Below, piece after piece: positions 38,844 through 49,900 of a stretch of 64,000 nt of DNA; the stretch's first letter is position 1, and each line of letters begins with the position of its first letter. Source of the DNA: Chrysomallon squamiferum (lineage: Eukaryota > Mollusca > Gastropoda > Neomphalida > Peltospiridae). The notes beneath the pieces were generated by a model, which did no database searches, had not been told where the DNA came from, and saw only the letters and a list, made by a program, of their open reading frames with translations. The stretch is from contig CM022665.1 in assembly GCA_012295275.1 (NCBI GenBank), positions 650,873 through 714,872 on the forward strand, written 5' to 3'. The position numbers were made by a program, and so were the translations under genes.

Positions 38844-40240
38844 TTGTAAATTTGTTACACAAATGTCATGTTTAAAAAATAACAAAAAACCTTATTACAC
38901 TGCAGATTGAAAAAAGAAATGTCAAGAATTCATTATATCATTGTACAATTTTAATAAAATATGGAAACAGCACACGTAATATGTTAGGAAAATATACTTT
39001 ATAATGTTTTTTCAGTTTTATAGTAACAATCTTTGTATCAATTATTGCATTTTGTTGTGTTAGTTAATGTATTATAATTTCAAAAGGATAAATATCCATA
39101 GTGATTCAGTCTAATTTATATGTTAATTAATACTGATAATTAGTATATACATGTATGTATTAATTTTAGGTTCCTTGCAAGATTATCCATATTCAGTATG
39201 GATCAGAACTTGGATCTCATATGGATGAATTGTACAAACATTTCATACACTTTGGTTCACCTGTTATGATGGGTTTGATTTTAAATATTTGCTTTGCTGT
39301 AACATTAAAATAATATAATAAAGTTTATGAAATACATTTAAATGATAATGTGAATAATGATAATAAAGAAAAATAAAATAAATATATATATATATATTTT
39401 TTTTTTTCACTTTAGAGCTTTAATTACTTTGTCCCTTGTGGTCTTCCATGCAAATATTAAAATATTTATTTTACTGGATAAATATATGCATAAACAATAC
39501 TATATTTGTGCTTTAAAATGTTTGCTTGAAAATTTTAAATTTTTTTGGTCAATGGGCTCAAACTGACTGAAAACTGGCAGATCTTTCAAATCATTCTGCT
39601 TACTACTTTCCACAGTGACATTTCAATTTACTAATTCCAAATTAATTTTTTCATCCTTTTGAAATATTTTTAAGTTGCCATTCTGAACCATGAATATTAG
39701 TATTACATGTTTTATTTTAAAATTTTATGAAATTATTTTAAAACAAATTATTTTAATCTAATCTTTGGACATAATACAGGTGGTGAAACTGATAATTCGT
39801 CAAAGGGAATTCTGGGAGTTTCCTTGGTGCCTTCTGCTTTATTAGTACTTGTGAGAATATTTTCATTTACAGATTTGTTAATGTTCATACTACAGATATT
39901 AAATTGAGAAAGTTAATTTTTTGTAGAGCTACCTTTAGATATACAGTTTGTGATAAAACTATAGGGATTATTAGTTCAGTACAACAAACCCTTGTGGTTT
40001 TGATTACATTTGAAAAATTGGATTATACCACTTTCTGCCTTAGTTTGAACTTACTAAAGATTTGATATTTTTACAAGTATTATTTGTTTTCTTATTTTGT
40101 TTCAGGATCCTCATTACTTTGGTAATATCAAATGTAAGGAAGATCTGCAGAAATCAGGATATGTTAAATGGCTACCTATACACACATTTCATCAAGATTC
40201 TTTTTACAATTTATGTTTACCAATGCTAAAAGGATCTTAA
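36223..40240 (+). CDS. UFSP1: UFM1-specific protease 1 (peptidase family C78), complete
   Basis: UFSP1 is a cysteine protease that trims the UFM1 precursor to expose its C-terminal glycine and can remove UFM1 from targets. Five exons join in frame: 36223-36339, 36866-37084, 39170-39272, 39780-39850 and 40106-40240 (TAA), giving 214 residues, close to the 217 of mouse UFSP1. Visible marks are 'VHEGLVPP' near the start, '[22 protein letters not shown]' region split by intron 1 with the catalytic cysteine C43, and 'DPHYFG' with D171 and H173; 'GSPVMMGG' and 'KGILGVS' are also family-like. The long N-terminal extension of UFSP2 is absent. A TGA directly precedes the ATG in frame, which supports this start unless an upstream exon is spliced on. 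Introns 1 and 2 carry a near-identical 148-bp duplication. Confidence 0.95.
36386..36533. repeat. Direct duplication, copy 1 (UFSP1 intron 1)
   Basis: 148 bp identical to 38645-38792 except for one base (GTTGATTG against GTTAATTG). A (CA)n tract ends about ten bases before it. Confidence 0.97.
38645..38792. repeat. Direct duplication, copy 2 (UFSP1 intron 2)
   Basis: Second copy of the 148-bp segment, same orientation, 2259 bp downstream. A (CA)15 tract starts about 20 bases after it. UFSP1 exon 2 lies between the copies and is not itself duplicated. Confidence 0.97.
38812..38841. repeat. (CA)15 microsatellite
   Basis: A perfect dinucleotide run next to copy 2 of the 148-bp duplication. Confidence 0.95.
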
Positions 40241-40245
40241 ATAAA
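40240..40245 (+). promoter_or_regulatory. AATAAA overlapping the UFSP1 stop codon
   Basis: The last base of the UFSP1 TAA stop is the first base of an AATAAA hexamer. If used, the 3' UTR would be about 20 nt long. Further hexamers lie at 40911 and 40921, beyond the MITE, and may be the real sites. Confidence 0.3.
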
Positions 40246-40624
40246 CATATCAAATCATATTTCATTTCTGGTTTTACTTTTACACAATTAAACAGTTTGT
40301 TTTTTATATTTTAGTTTTATTCTCTACTTGAAGCAGTTGCTTTTCACAAGCTGGAACGGAATTAAGTAATTATGAACTGATAAAAGTCTGGTTCATGACT
40401 ATAGAGTGTCTCCAAATAAGTACATGTCTGTCTGATTATTCATCCAATGTTCTATAATTTCTCTCACAATTTAACACCAGCTAATTTAAAATCACCAAGT
40501 CAGATACTTCCAAGTAAAAAAAGAATTGAAGGGATATGGTGGAGCAAACCTTTAAACAGTTGATGATAAACCTCTATTAATGCTAGCATAATTCCAAGCA
40601 ATCCTTTAATATGCATGCAGACAC

Positions 40625-40892
40625 CAGTGCTGGATTTATTGTGCTAGTTGCCCGTAGGTTATAGAAATTTTACCATCCCCTCTTGAAGCCCACTTGACCC
40701 TTCCCACTTTGTTATATAATATGAAATATATGATTTTTTATAACTTATGGTCTCCTAAAGAATCGCCCAATTGTGCGCAAAAGGCACACAGTTGGCAACA
40801 CTGTCCAGTAACAATTTTCATAAACTGCCATCCCTATCATCCTGCCATCCTACTCTCTAGCCTAGAAAGCCTATGTGGGAAATCCAGCCCTG
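40625..40892. mobile_element. hAT-type MITE, about 268 bp
   Basis: The element has imperfect terminal inverted repeats: CAGTGCTGGATTT on the left and the complement of CAGGGCTGGATTT on the right (12 of 13 match). Flanking 8-bp segments are GCAGACAC and TCAGACCT, sharing CAGAC at the same place, as expected of a decayed 8-bp target duplication. The interior has no transposase, so it is non-autonomous. An open frame at 40694-40915 runs through it and has no meaning. Confidence 0.65.
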
Positions 40893-41232
40893 TCAGACCT
40901 ATTATTGGTCAATAAAATGTAATAAAAACCAAAGAAACTAGAAAGATTAGTGTGACTTTGTCAGAACAATGGTTTCACAGCACATTAATAACTACTGTTG
41001 CTACTGTTTTAGCATTACTCATCAGTACTTGATCACTGGTATTTGCTTACTTTTCAATTATTCCATTAAATAAATAAATGTAGAATTTAAGTATTAACAA
41101 TAACATTTTATTTCAAAGAAAAAACAAGTTAATTAATACTATTTGAACAGTACTATGTTCAGGGGGCAAAATCTTAAATACATGTAAACTTGAAAAATTT
41201 AACTGATTTATTTTTTATTATTAATATTTTTG

Positions 41233-41380
<148 letters not shown>

Positions 41381-43740
41381 GTTGATTTCAGTACATATTA
41401 AAAGTACACAAAAGTTATAATCACTTTTATATACCAGTTAACTGAATTTTTTAGTTTTTTGTTTGTTTGTTCTTAAAATATAAATAAATGAAATCAAATC
41501 AAATAAAATAAAATTTATCCATTCTTTCAAATTCTTCAACAAAATTTGAAACCAAACCATCACAGTCCTAGATTGCTAGGCATCTCCATCTTTTATTTAT
41601 TTATTTATAGTTTTTCTTTCTTTCAGTTTCTTCATAAATATTTCAAATGAAACCAACACCACCCATATTGATATTGATCATAATCCGTCTATTTATTTAT
41701 TTATATTTGTTATTTTTGTTGTTGCTATTAACATTATTTTTTATTTTAAAATAAATAAATCTAGCAAAACACAGTGTTACTTGGTACTCTTTCAAATTCT
41801 AAACAGCTTGTATGACGCAAGCTTCTATCGAGCTGAAAACTGGTTTGCAGTTAAGAAAAATGTACGCCATCATAAATTCCCCTCATTTTATGCACACACA
41901 TTACTTTCTACAAGTACAAAAATAAACCAAGAACTAGGTATGTTACACAAAATATTAAACTGATAAAATTTCCATTATAAAGAGCACTAAACTAAGATTT
42001 ATTAAAATGTTAATAAAAAAAGAAGTATTTAATTCACATAATCACTGTGATCGAGCAATGACAAAAGGGGAGAATAATAATAATAATAATAATACAAAAT
42101 ATTATTTCAAATGAAAATTTCAGGGATATATACAGAGCACTATCAACTCTTTAAAATAATCAAATAAATATCGTTTACAAGAAGCAGCAATAAAAACCAG
42201 TTGTTTCGTAATTATCGCGCATCGACTAATGACGTCATTTTAGGTGACCTAGATTTAAGACTGACAACGTGGATCAGCAAATAACTGTCTGGTTGGAAAT
42301 TGTCTATCAAAGGCAACCATGATGATAGTGAGTGACTACTAAACAAACAACATATGTTTTCTAAAATGTATTTGAATCTTATTATGCTAGAACTGTAGGA
42401 TTTGATGGAAATATGATTGTTTATTGGATCCGGAAAGAAGATTCATTTTCAATGAATTTCATTTGCCTTGACGTAGGTATGTGACCAATTTTTTAAAAAA
42501 AATATCATTTTCCTATAAAATTAAATCTTAGAGAGACAAAAAAAGAGAAAAAAGTTAAAAGTTAAAAGAAAAAGAAAAAAGCAAAGAAAAAAGCAAGAAA
42601 AAAAAGCAGTTTAAAATGACATCACGATATCTTTGATAGCATTGATATAACAAAATTGAATAAAATTGAATAAAATTTGCTGGTATTTTTCCTTCATAAT
42701 CTATTAGGAATCTGATTAATTTTAGTCATTTACCAACATAAACATTGAATATCACATAGTTTCATACCAATATACATCTACTGTTTATCAAAATGAAGCT
42801 TTTGATGAGTTCAAGAGCTATACAGTATTTTTAAGCATGTTGCTAACATTCATGAATGTTAATTAATTAATTAACTGCATTAATTAGCTCAAATGTACCT
42901 TACGTGTTAATTATGTAATTCTCAAAAACTCCATAGAAATTAAACCAGTATACAAAAAGATCATTTTTCAAAGCTGATGAATTCTAGAGGTCTTTACATT
43001 TTCAATCATTTTGCTGACATTTTTTTTTTTTCTTTTCTTATGACTTCATTATATCGATTAGAAAAACAAAAAAATCATAAAAATCTAACTTGCTAAGAAT
43101 TGTCTTCATAATTAACATCTTTACAAGAAAGAAAATTTTATCTAAAACTGAAATATTATGCCAAATAATTACTGAATCAAACAACATAAACGAAAAATCG
43201 AACATTACAGATATCAGCAGCAATGGTGACCGCTATGGCCACTGCATTCTTTCATAACATAACAGATTTTGGTATTCAGAATTAAGTACCACCTACCCTA
43301 AAAATATGTATTAAATTTGGCAGATTAGGTTAAAAATATTTTCTAACGTATATGATTCAAAGTACCGAATAAGCTAATCTCAGTCACATGTCCATCATTT
43401 TGAAACAGTTAATTTTTCTGTTGAATATCCTTTATTTATTAAAGATCATATGTCAAGAAACGAACACAAAGCTGAAGCTCGAATACGTATGATATATTTT
43501 GTTCTTCAAAATACGTAAAAATAATATCGAAAAAGAACAGAATGAGGGAACCCACATACGAACTTGACGTTCCACCCATTTCTGACACCGTTGCTGTTCC
43601 AGGCATCACTGAGTCAGATTATATTGTATGACAATCTTCAAATTGTGTTTTCGTCAATAGAAATTGTAAAAAAGAATTGCCGGATCATGTTGTATAAAGC
43701 ATTCTCCAAATAGAACACAATACCACAATAAATTCATTCC

Positions 43741-45420
43741 GTAACCACATCAACAAAAGTCAAATTTATTTACGACCACTATATCCCTAGCATTTCTCTG
43801 TGCTACGGTTTCATGTCCTGTTAGCACTACAAAATGTAAGGATACTATCGGACGAGCTTTTCTTTAAATTAACCTAGCACTAACAAATGCTAGGAGGTAA
43901 TGCATCAGTGATTCCTCACGGTTCTGGGACATCTGACGAGTTCTTCGAAGCATTTCTTTGTTAAAACTAGCAGTATTCAAGAGCTAAATAACTGATTCCG
44001 CTAGCATATCAACAGCTGTCAAAATTACCTAGAACGAATAAATCCTTAGCACTCGGCTAGCATATTTTTATTTATAAATTTGTTTTAAATATATTTCAGG
44101 TACTGTAACATACAACTGGCACTAGCAGATTTATCGAATAAACAGCTCCGCTTCCGAAATTACACCGACTCATGTAGATGACGAAATGATAAAGAGTTAC
44201 GCACAACCTACAATAAAATAAAAGACATCATAAGTATTTCGTTTATATTTGGTTGTGCAGCCGTTTCACGTTCTGCTAGCTAGTGCTGGGAGAGTATCGG
44301 ATGAGCTTTACTTCACAACTCTTCTACGTCCATCTATCGAACCGTAATCGCAAGCATGTTTTTTCTCAGTATTCGCCACGTGCTAGTGTGTAAATTAAGC
44401 TAGCACTAGCAAATACTGAGAAGTAATCCTGCGCTGATTCCTCACGGTTTCGGGACATCTGATCGTGTTGTTTAATGAATTTAAAGAGAAATAAACTGAT
44501 TCGCAAGATCAACAGTCAGGTTTATTTACGACCATCATATCGTCATTACTTTCCCATTTCTTCGTGTTGGTGTGTCAAACCCTTGTAGGAGGAGGAAATG
44601 CTGGGGCAGTATGGCATGAGCCATAGGTCAAAACACGACTACAGTTTCCTTCGTAATTAGTTTCTTTTTCGAAAGAGATTGGCATTTTGAATTTTATCCA
44701 AATTTCTAATTAGTCCAATTAACAAAACAGTAGTTGTCATTACAAATAAGTGATAACTTCCGGTTCTCAATGGGGCAATTCAAAATTCATTAACTCTCAC
44801 AGTCAGCTCATTTACTATATATAAACAATGTTGCCAATCTATCGAAAGGTAATAGCAGGCATATTTTTTCTCAGTATTCGCTACGTGCTAGTGTGTAAAT
44901 TAAGCTAGCACTAGCAAATACTGAGAGGTAATCCTGCGATGATTCCTCACAGTATCGGGACATCCGACAATGTGGTTTAAAGCATATCAAGCGAAATAAA
45001 CTGATTCCGCCACCGCATCTACAACAGACAGATTTACTTAGAACCATCACATCGTCAGAACTATCATAATCCTTCTTACCACTGGCGTTTCACAACATCC
45101 TAACAGTAGCAAAAACTGGGACAGTATCATACAACTTTTACATCCTAACACGTCTTGAAATTCTTTCGTAATCAGTTTCTTTTCTCCAAAGCGGGTGATA
45201 ACTCCAGTGTCGTAGGCCAACATTTGTAATTAAGCTAAAAAAATAAACATTGCTTCAAGTTTCTACTAATAAAATGACTCTCACTATCACCTCATTCACT
45301 CATTTACCAAGTATAAATAATTTCAGCTACTTCTAATATCGATGCAGAAGCAGGCGTCGTCTCCAGTCGTTCTAGTATTTCTTTCGTGCCAGTGACGTAA
45401 AACACAACTAGCACTAGCAT
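43741..45420. repeat. Degenerate left edge of the 1.14-kb satellite array
   Basis: These are diverged, partly deleted satellite units in the same order as the core. Recognisable pieces include 'ATTTACGACCA' segments, box-like sequences near 43815, 43870, 44120, 44275, 44395, 44610, 44905 and 45115, and the 'AATTAGTCCAATTA' segment near 44710. Divergence falls toward the array: 43.74 kb is barely alignable and 45.3 kb differs by a few bases per hundred. The edge units have a single box between the box-3 tail and the poly-T segment, where core units have two. Near 45410 a unit is cut right after CTAGCACTAGCA and resumes at the box-2 leader. Open frames here are not genes. Confidence 0.85.
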
Positions 45421-45929
45421 CATCAGTACTTTGCTTGTATTTGGTTCTGCTGGCGTTTCACGTTCTGCTAGCACTAGCAAATGCTGGGAGAGTATCGGAT
45501 GAGCTTTACTTCACAACTCTTCTACGCGCATCTTTCGAAACGTAATCGCAGGCATATTTTTTCTCAGTATTCGCCACGTGCTTGTGTGTAAACTGAGCTA
45601 GCACTAGCAAATGCTGGGAGGTAATCCTGCGGTGATTCTTCGCGTTTTTGGGACATCCGACCATCTGGTTGAAAGCCTTTCCTTTTTAGCTAAATTATGC
45701 TCAAACCGCTACCAGATCACAGAAGACACCACTCAAATTTATTTACGACCATCACGTCCTTAATACTTTGCTAGTATTTCTTGGTGCTGGCGTTTCACGT
45801 CTTGTTAGCACTAGCAAATGCTGGGAGAGTATAGTACGAAATGCACTTCAACAACGATACGTAAACTGCACGGCCATCATTTCGTTCGTAATCCGTTTTT
45901 TTTTTTTAAAAGCGCTTGGTAATTTGAAT

Positions 45930-45943
45930 TTTCGACGTCGAAA
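45930..45943. repeat. 14-bp palindrome TTTCGACGTCGAAA (one per core unit)
   Basis: A perfect dyad that recurs in every core unit about 25-30 bp after the poly-T tract. The matching place in the edge unit near 44690 reads ATTTTATCC and then AAATTT, with no palindrome. Confidence 0.9.
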
Positions 45944-46594
45944 TTTCTAATTAGTCCAATTAAGTAAACAATGCTTGATGTTTCAACCAAGTGATAACTA
46001 GCGGTTGTCAATGAGTCAATTCAAAATTCATTCACTCTCACTGTCAGCTCACTGCCTCATTTACGAAGTATAAGTAATTTCAGATACTTCTAATATCGTT
46101 GCAGATGCAGGCGTCGTCTCCAGTCACATCAGCTTTCAGGTATTATTTGCTTTTCTTCACATTTAGTTTTCTTCAACAGAAACTGTACGAGACAATTTCC
46201 TGATATGTTATTTCTAAACGTTCTGGTATTTGTTTCGTGCTCGTGACGTAAAACAAAACTAGCACTAGCAAATGCTGGAGGTTTATCGAATAGACAGCTA
46301 CGCTTCCGAAACATCGCCGTCGCAAGTAGACGACGAAATGACGAAAACTTACGCATTACGTACATTAAGAGAAAGACATCATCAGTACTTTGCTTGTATT
46401 TGGTTGTGCTGGCGTTTCACGTTCTGCTAGCACTAGCAAATGCTGGGAGAGTATCGGATGAGCTTTACTTCACAACTCTTCTACGCGCATCTTTCGAAAC
46501 GTAATCGCAGGCATATTTTTTCTCAGTATTCGCCACGTGCTTGTGTGTAAACTGAGCTAGCACTAGCAAATGCTGGGAGGTAATCCTGCGGTGA

Positions 46595-46900
46595 TTCTTC
46601 GCGTTTTTGGGACATCCGACCATCTGGTTGAAAGCCTTTCCTTTTTAGCTAAATTATGCTCAAACCGCTACCAGATCACAGAAGACACCACTCAAATTTA
46701 TTTACGACCATCACGTCCTTAATACTTTGCTAGTATTTCTTGGTGCTGGCGTTTCACGTCTTGTTAGCACTAGCAAATGCTGGGAGAGTATAGTACGAAA
46801 TGCACTTCAACAACGATACCTTTTGAGCGAAGTAATGCTGTTTCCGCAAACAGATCACAAAATCAGTCAGATTTATTTAGGACGACTACATCGTTAGCAC
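46595..46900. repeat. Box-4 subunit and start of the box-5 subunit, first five-box unit
   Basis: Here the box-4 subunit (ACTTTGCTAGT ... TTAGCACTAGCAAATG) is followed by a 36-bp tail ending CAACAACGATAC and then, from about 46816, by the box-5 subunit, whose tail is identical. The two subunits share their last part exactly but differ before the box. This marks an internal duplication absent from the previous unit at about 45760-45870. Confidence 0.8.
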
Positions 46901-49900
46901 TCTGCTAGCATTTCTTTGTGCTGGTGTGTCACAAAGTACTAGCACTAGCAAATGCTGGGAGAGTATAGTACGAAATGCACTTCAACAACGATACGTAAAC
47001 TGCACGGCCATCATTTCGTTCGTAATCCGTTTTTTTTTTTTTTAAAAGCGCTTGGTAATTTGAATTTTCGACGTCGAAATTTCTAATTAGTCCAATTAAG
47101 TAAACAATGCTTGATGTTTCAACCAAGTGATAACTAGCGGTTGTCAATGAGTCAATTCAAAATTCATTCATTCACTCACTGTCAGCTCACTGCCTCATTT
47201 ACGAAGTATAAGTAATTTCAGATACTTCTAATATCGTTGCAGATGCAGGCGTCGTCTCCAGTCACATCAGCTTTCAGGTATTATTTGCTTTTCTTCACAT
47301 TTAGTTTTCTTCAACAGAAACTGTACGAGACAATTTCCTGATATGTTATTTCTAAACGTTCTGGTATTTGTTTCGTGCTCGTGACGTAAAACACAACTAG
47401 CACTAGCAAATGCTGGAGGTTTATCGAATAGACAGCTACGCTTCCGAAACATCGCCGTCGCAAGTAGACGACGAAATGACGAAAACTTACGCATTACGTA
47501 CATTAAGAGAAAGACATCATCAGTACTTTGCTTGTATTTGGTTGTGCTGGCGTTTCACGTTCTGCTAGCACTAGCAAATGCTGGGAGAGTATCGGATGAG
47601 CTTTACTTCACAACTCTTCTACGCGCATCTTTCGAAACGTAATCGCAGGCATATTTTTTCTCAGTATTCGCCACGTGCTTGTGTGTAAACTGAGCTAGCA
47701 CTAGCAAATGCTGGGAGGTAATCCTGCGGTGATTCTTCGCGTTTTTTGGGACATCCGACCATCTGGTTGAAAGCCTTTCCTTTTTAGCTAAATTATGCTC
47801 AAACCGCTACCAGATCACAGAAGACACCACTCAAATTTATTTACGACCATCACGTTCTTAATACTTTGCTAGTATTTCTTGGTGCTGGCGTTTCACGTCT
47901 TGTTAGCACTAGCAAATGCTGGGAGAGTATAGTACGAAATGCACTTCAACAACGATACGTTTTGAGCGAAGTAATGCTGTTTCCGCAAACAGATCACAAA
48001 ATCAGTCAGATTTATTTAGGACGACTACATCGTTAGCACTCTGCTAGCATTTCTTTGTGCTGGTGTGTCACAAAGTACTAGCACTAGCAAATGCTGGGAG
48101 AGTATAGTACGAAATGCACTTCAACAACGATACGTAAACTGCACGGCCATCATTTCGTTCGTAATCCGTTTTTTTTCTTTAAAGCGCTTGGTAATTTGAA
48201 TTTTCGACGTCGAAATTTCTAATTAGTCCAATTAAGTAAACAATGCTTGATGTTTCAACCAAGTGATAACTAGCGGTTGTCAATGAGTCAATTCAAAATT
48301 CATTCACTCTCACTGTCAGCTCACTGCCTCATTTACGAAGTATAAGTAATTTCAGATACTTCTAATATCGTTGCAGATGCAGGCGTCGTCTCCAGTCACA
48401 TCAGCTTTCAGGTATTATTTGCTTTTCTTCACATTTAGTTTTCTTCAACAGAAACTGTACGAGACAATTTCCTGATATGTTATTTCTAAACGTTCTGGTA
48501 TTTGTTTCGTGCTCGTGACGTAAAACACAACTAGCACTAGCAAATGCTGGAGGTTTATCGAATAGACAGCTACGCTTCCGAAACATCGCCGTCGCAAGTA
48601 GACGACGAAATGACGAAAACTTACGCATTACGTACATTAAGAGAAAGACATCATCAGTACTTTGCTTGTATTTGGTTGTGCTGGCGTTTCACGTTCTGCT
48701 AGCACTAGCAAATGCTGGGAGAGTATCGGATGAGCTTTACTTCACAACTCTTCTACGCGCATCTTTCGAAACGTAATCGCAGGCATATTTTTTCTCAGTA
48801 TTCGCCACGTGCTTGTGTGTAAACTGAGCTAGCACTAGCAAATGCTGGGAGGTAATCCTGCGGTGATTCTTCGCGTTTTTGGGACATCCGACCATCTGGT
48901 TGAAAGCCTTTCCTTTTTAGCTAAATTATGCTCAAACCGCTACCAGATCACAGAAGACACCACTCAAATTTATTTACGACCATCACGTTCTTAATACTTT
49001 GCTAGTATTTCTTGGTGCTGGCGTTTCACGTCTTGTTAGCACTAGCAAATGCTGGGAGAGTATAGTACGAAATGCACTTCAACAACGATACGTTTTGAGC
49101 GAAGTAATGCTGTTTCCGCAAACAGATCACAAAATCAGTCAGATTTATTTAGGACGACTACATCGTTAGCACTCTGCTAGCATTTCTTTGTGCTGGTGTG
49201 TCACAAAGTACTAGCACTAGCAAATGCTGGGAGAGTATAGTACGAAATGCACTTCAACAACGATACGTAAACTGCACGGCCATCATTTCGTTCGTAATCC
49301 GTTTTTTTTTTTTAAAAGCGCTTGGTAATTTGAATTTTCGACGTCGAAATTTCTAATTAGTCCAATTAAGTAAACAATGCTTGATGTTTCAACCAAGTGA
49401 TAACTAGCGGTTGTCAATGAGTCAATTCAAAATTCATTCACTCTCACTGTCAGCTCACTGCCTCATTTACGAAGTATAAGTAATTTCAGATACTTCTAAT
49501 ATCGTTGCAGATGCAGGCGTCGTCTCCAGTCACATCAGCTTTCAGGTATTATTTGCTTTTCTTCACATTTAGTTTTCTTCAACAGAAACTGTACGAGACA
49601 ATTTCCTGATATGTTATTTCTAAACGTTCTGGTATTTGTTTCGTGCTCGTGACGTAAAACACAACTAGCACTAGCAAATGCTGGAGGTTTATCGAATAGA
49701 CAGCTACGCTTCCGAAACATCGCCGTCGCAAGTAGACGACGAAATGACGAAAACTTACGCATTACGTACATTAAGAGAAAGACATCATCAGTACTTTGCT
49801 TGTATTTGGTTGTGCTGGCGTTTCACGTTCTGCTAGCACTAGCAAATGCTGGGAGAGTATCGGATGAGCTTTACTTCACAACTCTTCTACGCGCATCTTT

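Noticed and set aside
45768-45950. A plus-strand frame reading 'VFLGAGVSRLVSTSKCWES', reminiscent of a SIR2-like nucleotide loop
   Set aside because: The peptide is the box and its leader read in one frame. Other boxes in the same unit carry stops or shifted frames, the match is a single short motif, and no longer frame continues the fold.
46129-46365. A 78-residue open frame on the minus strand, repeated in most satellite units
   Set aside because: It recurs only because the units are near-identical. Small indels break or shift it in the units at 51818, 52962 and 55243 without any compensation, it runs through the box (reading PAFASAS), and it has no recognisable domain.
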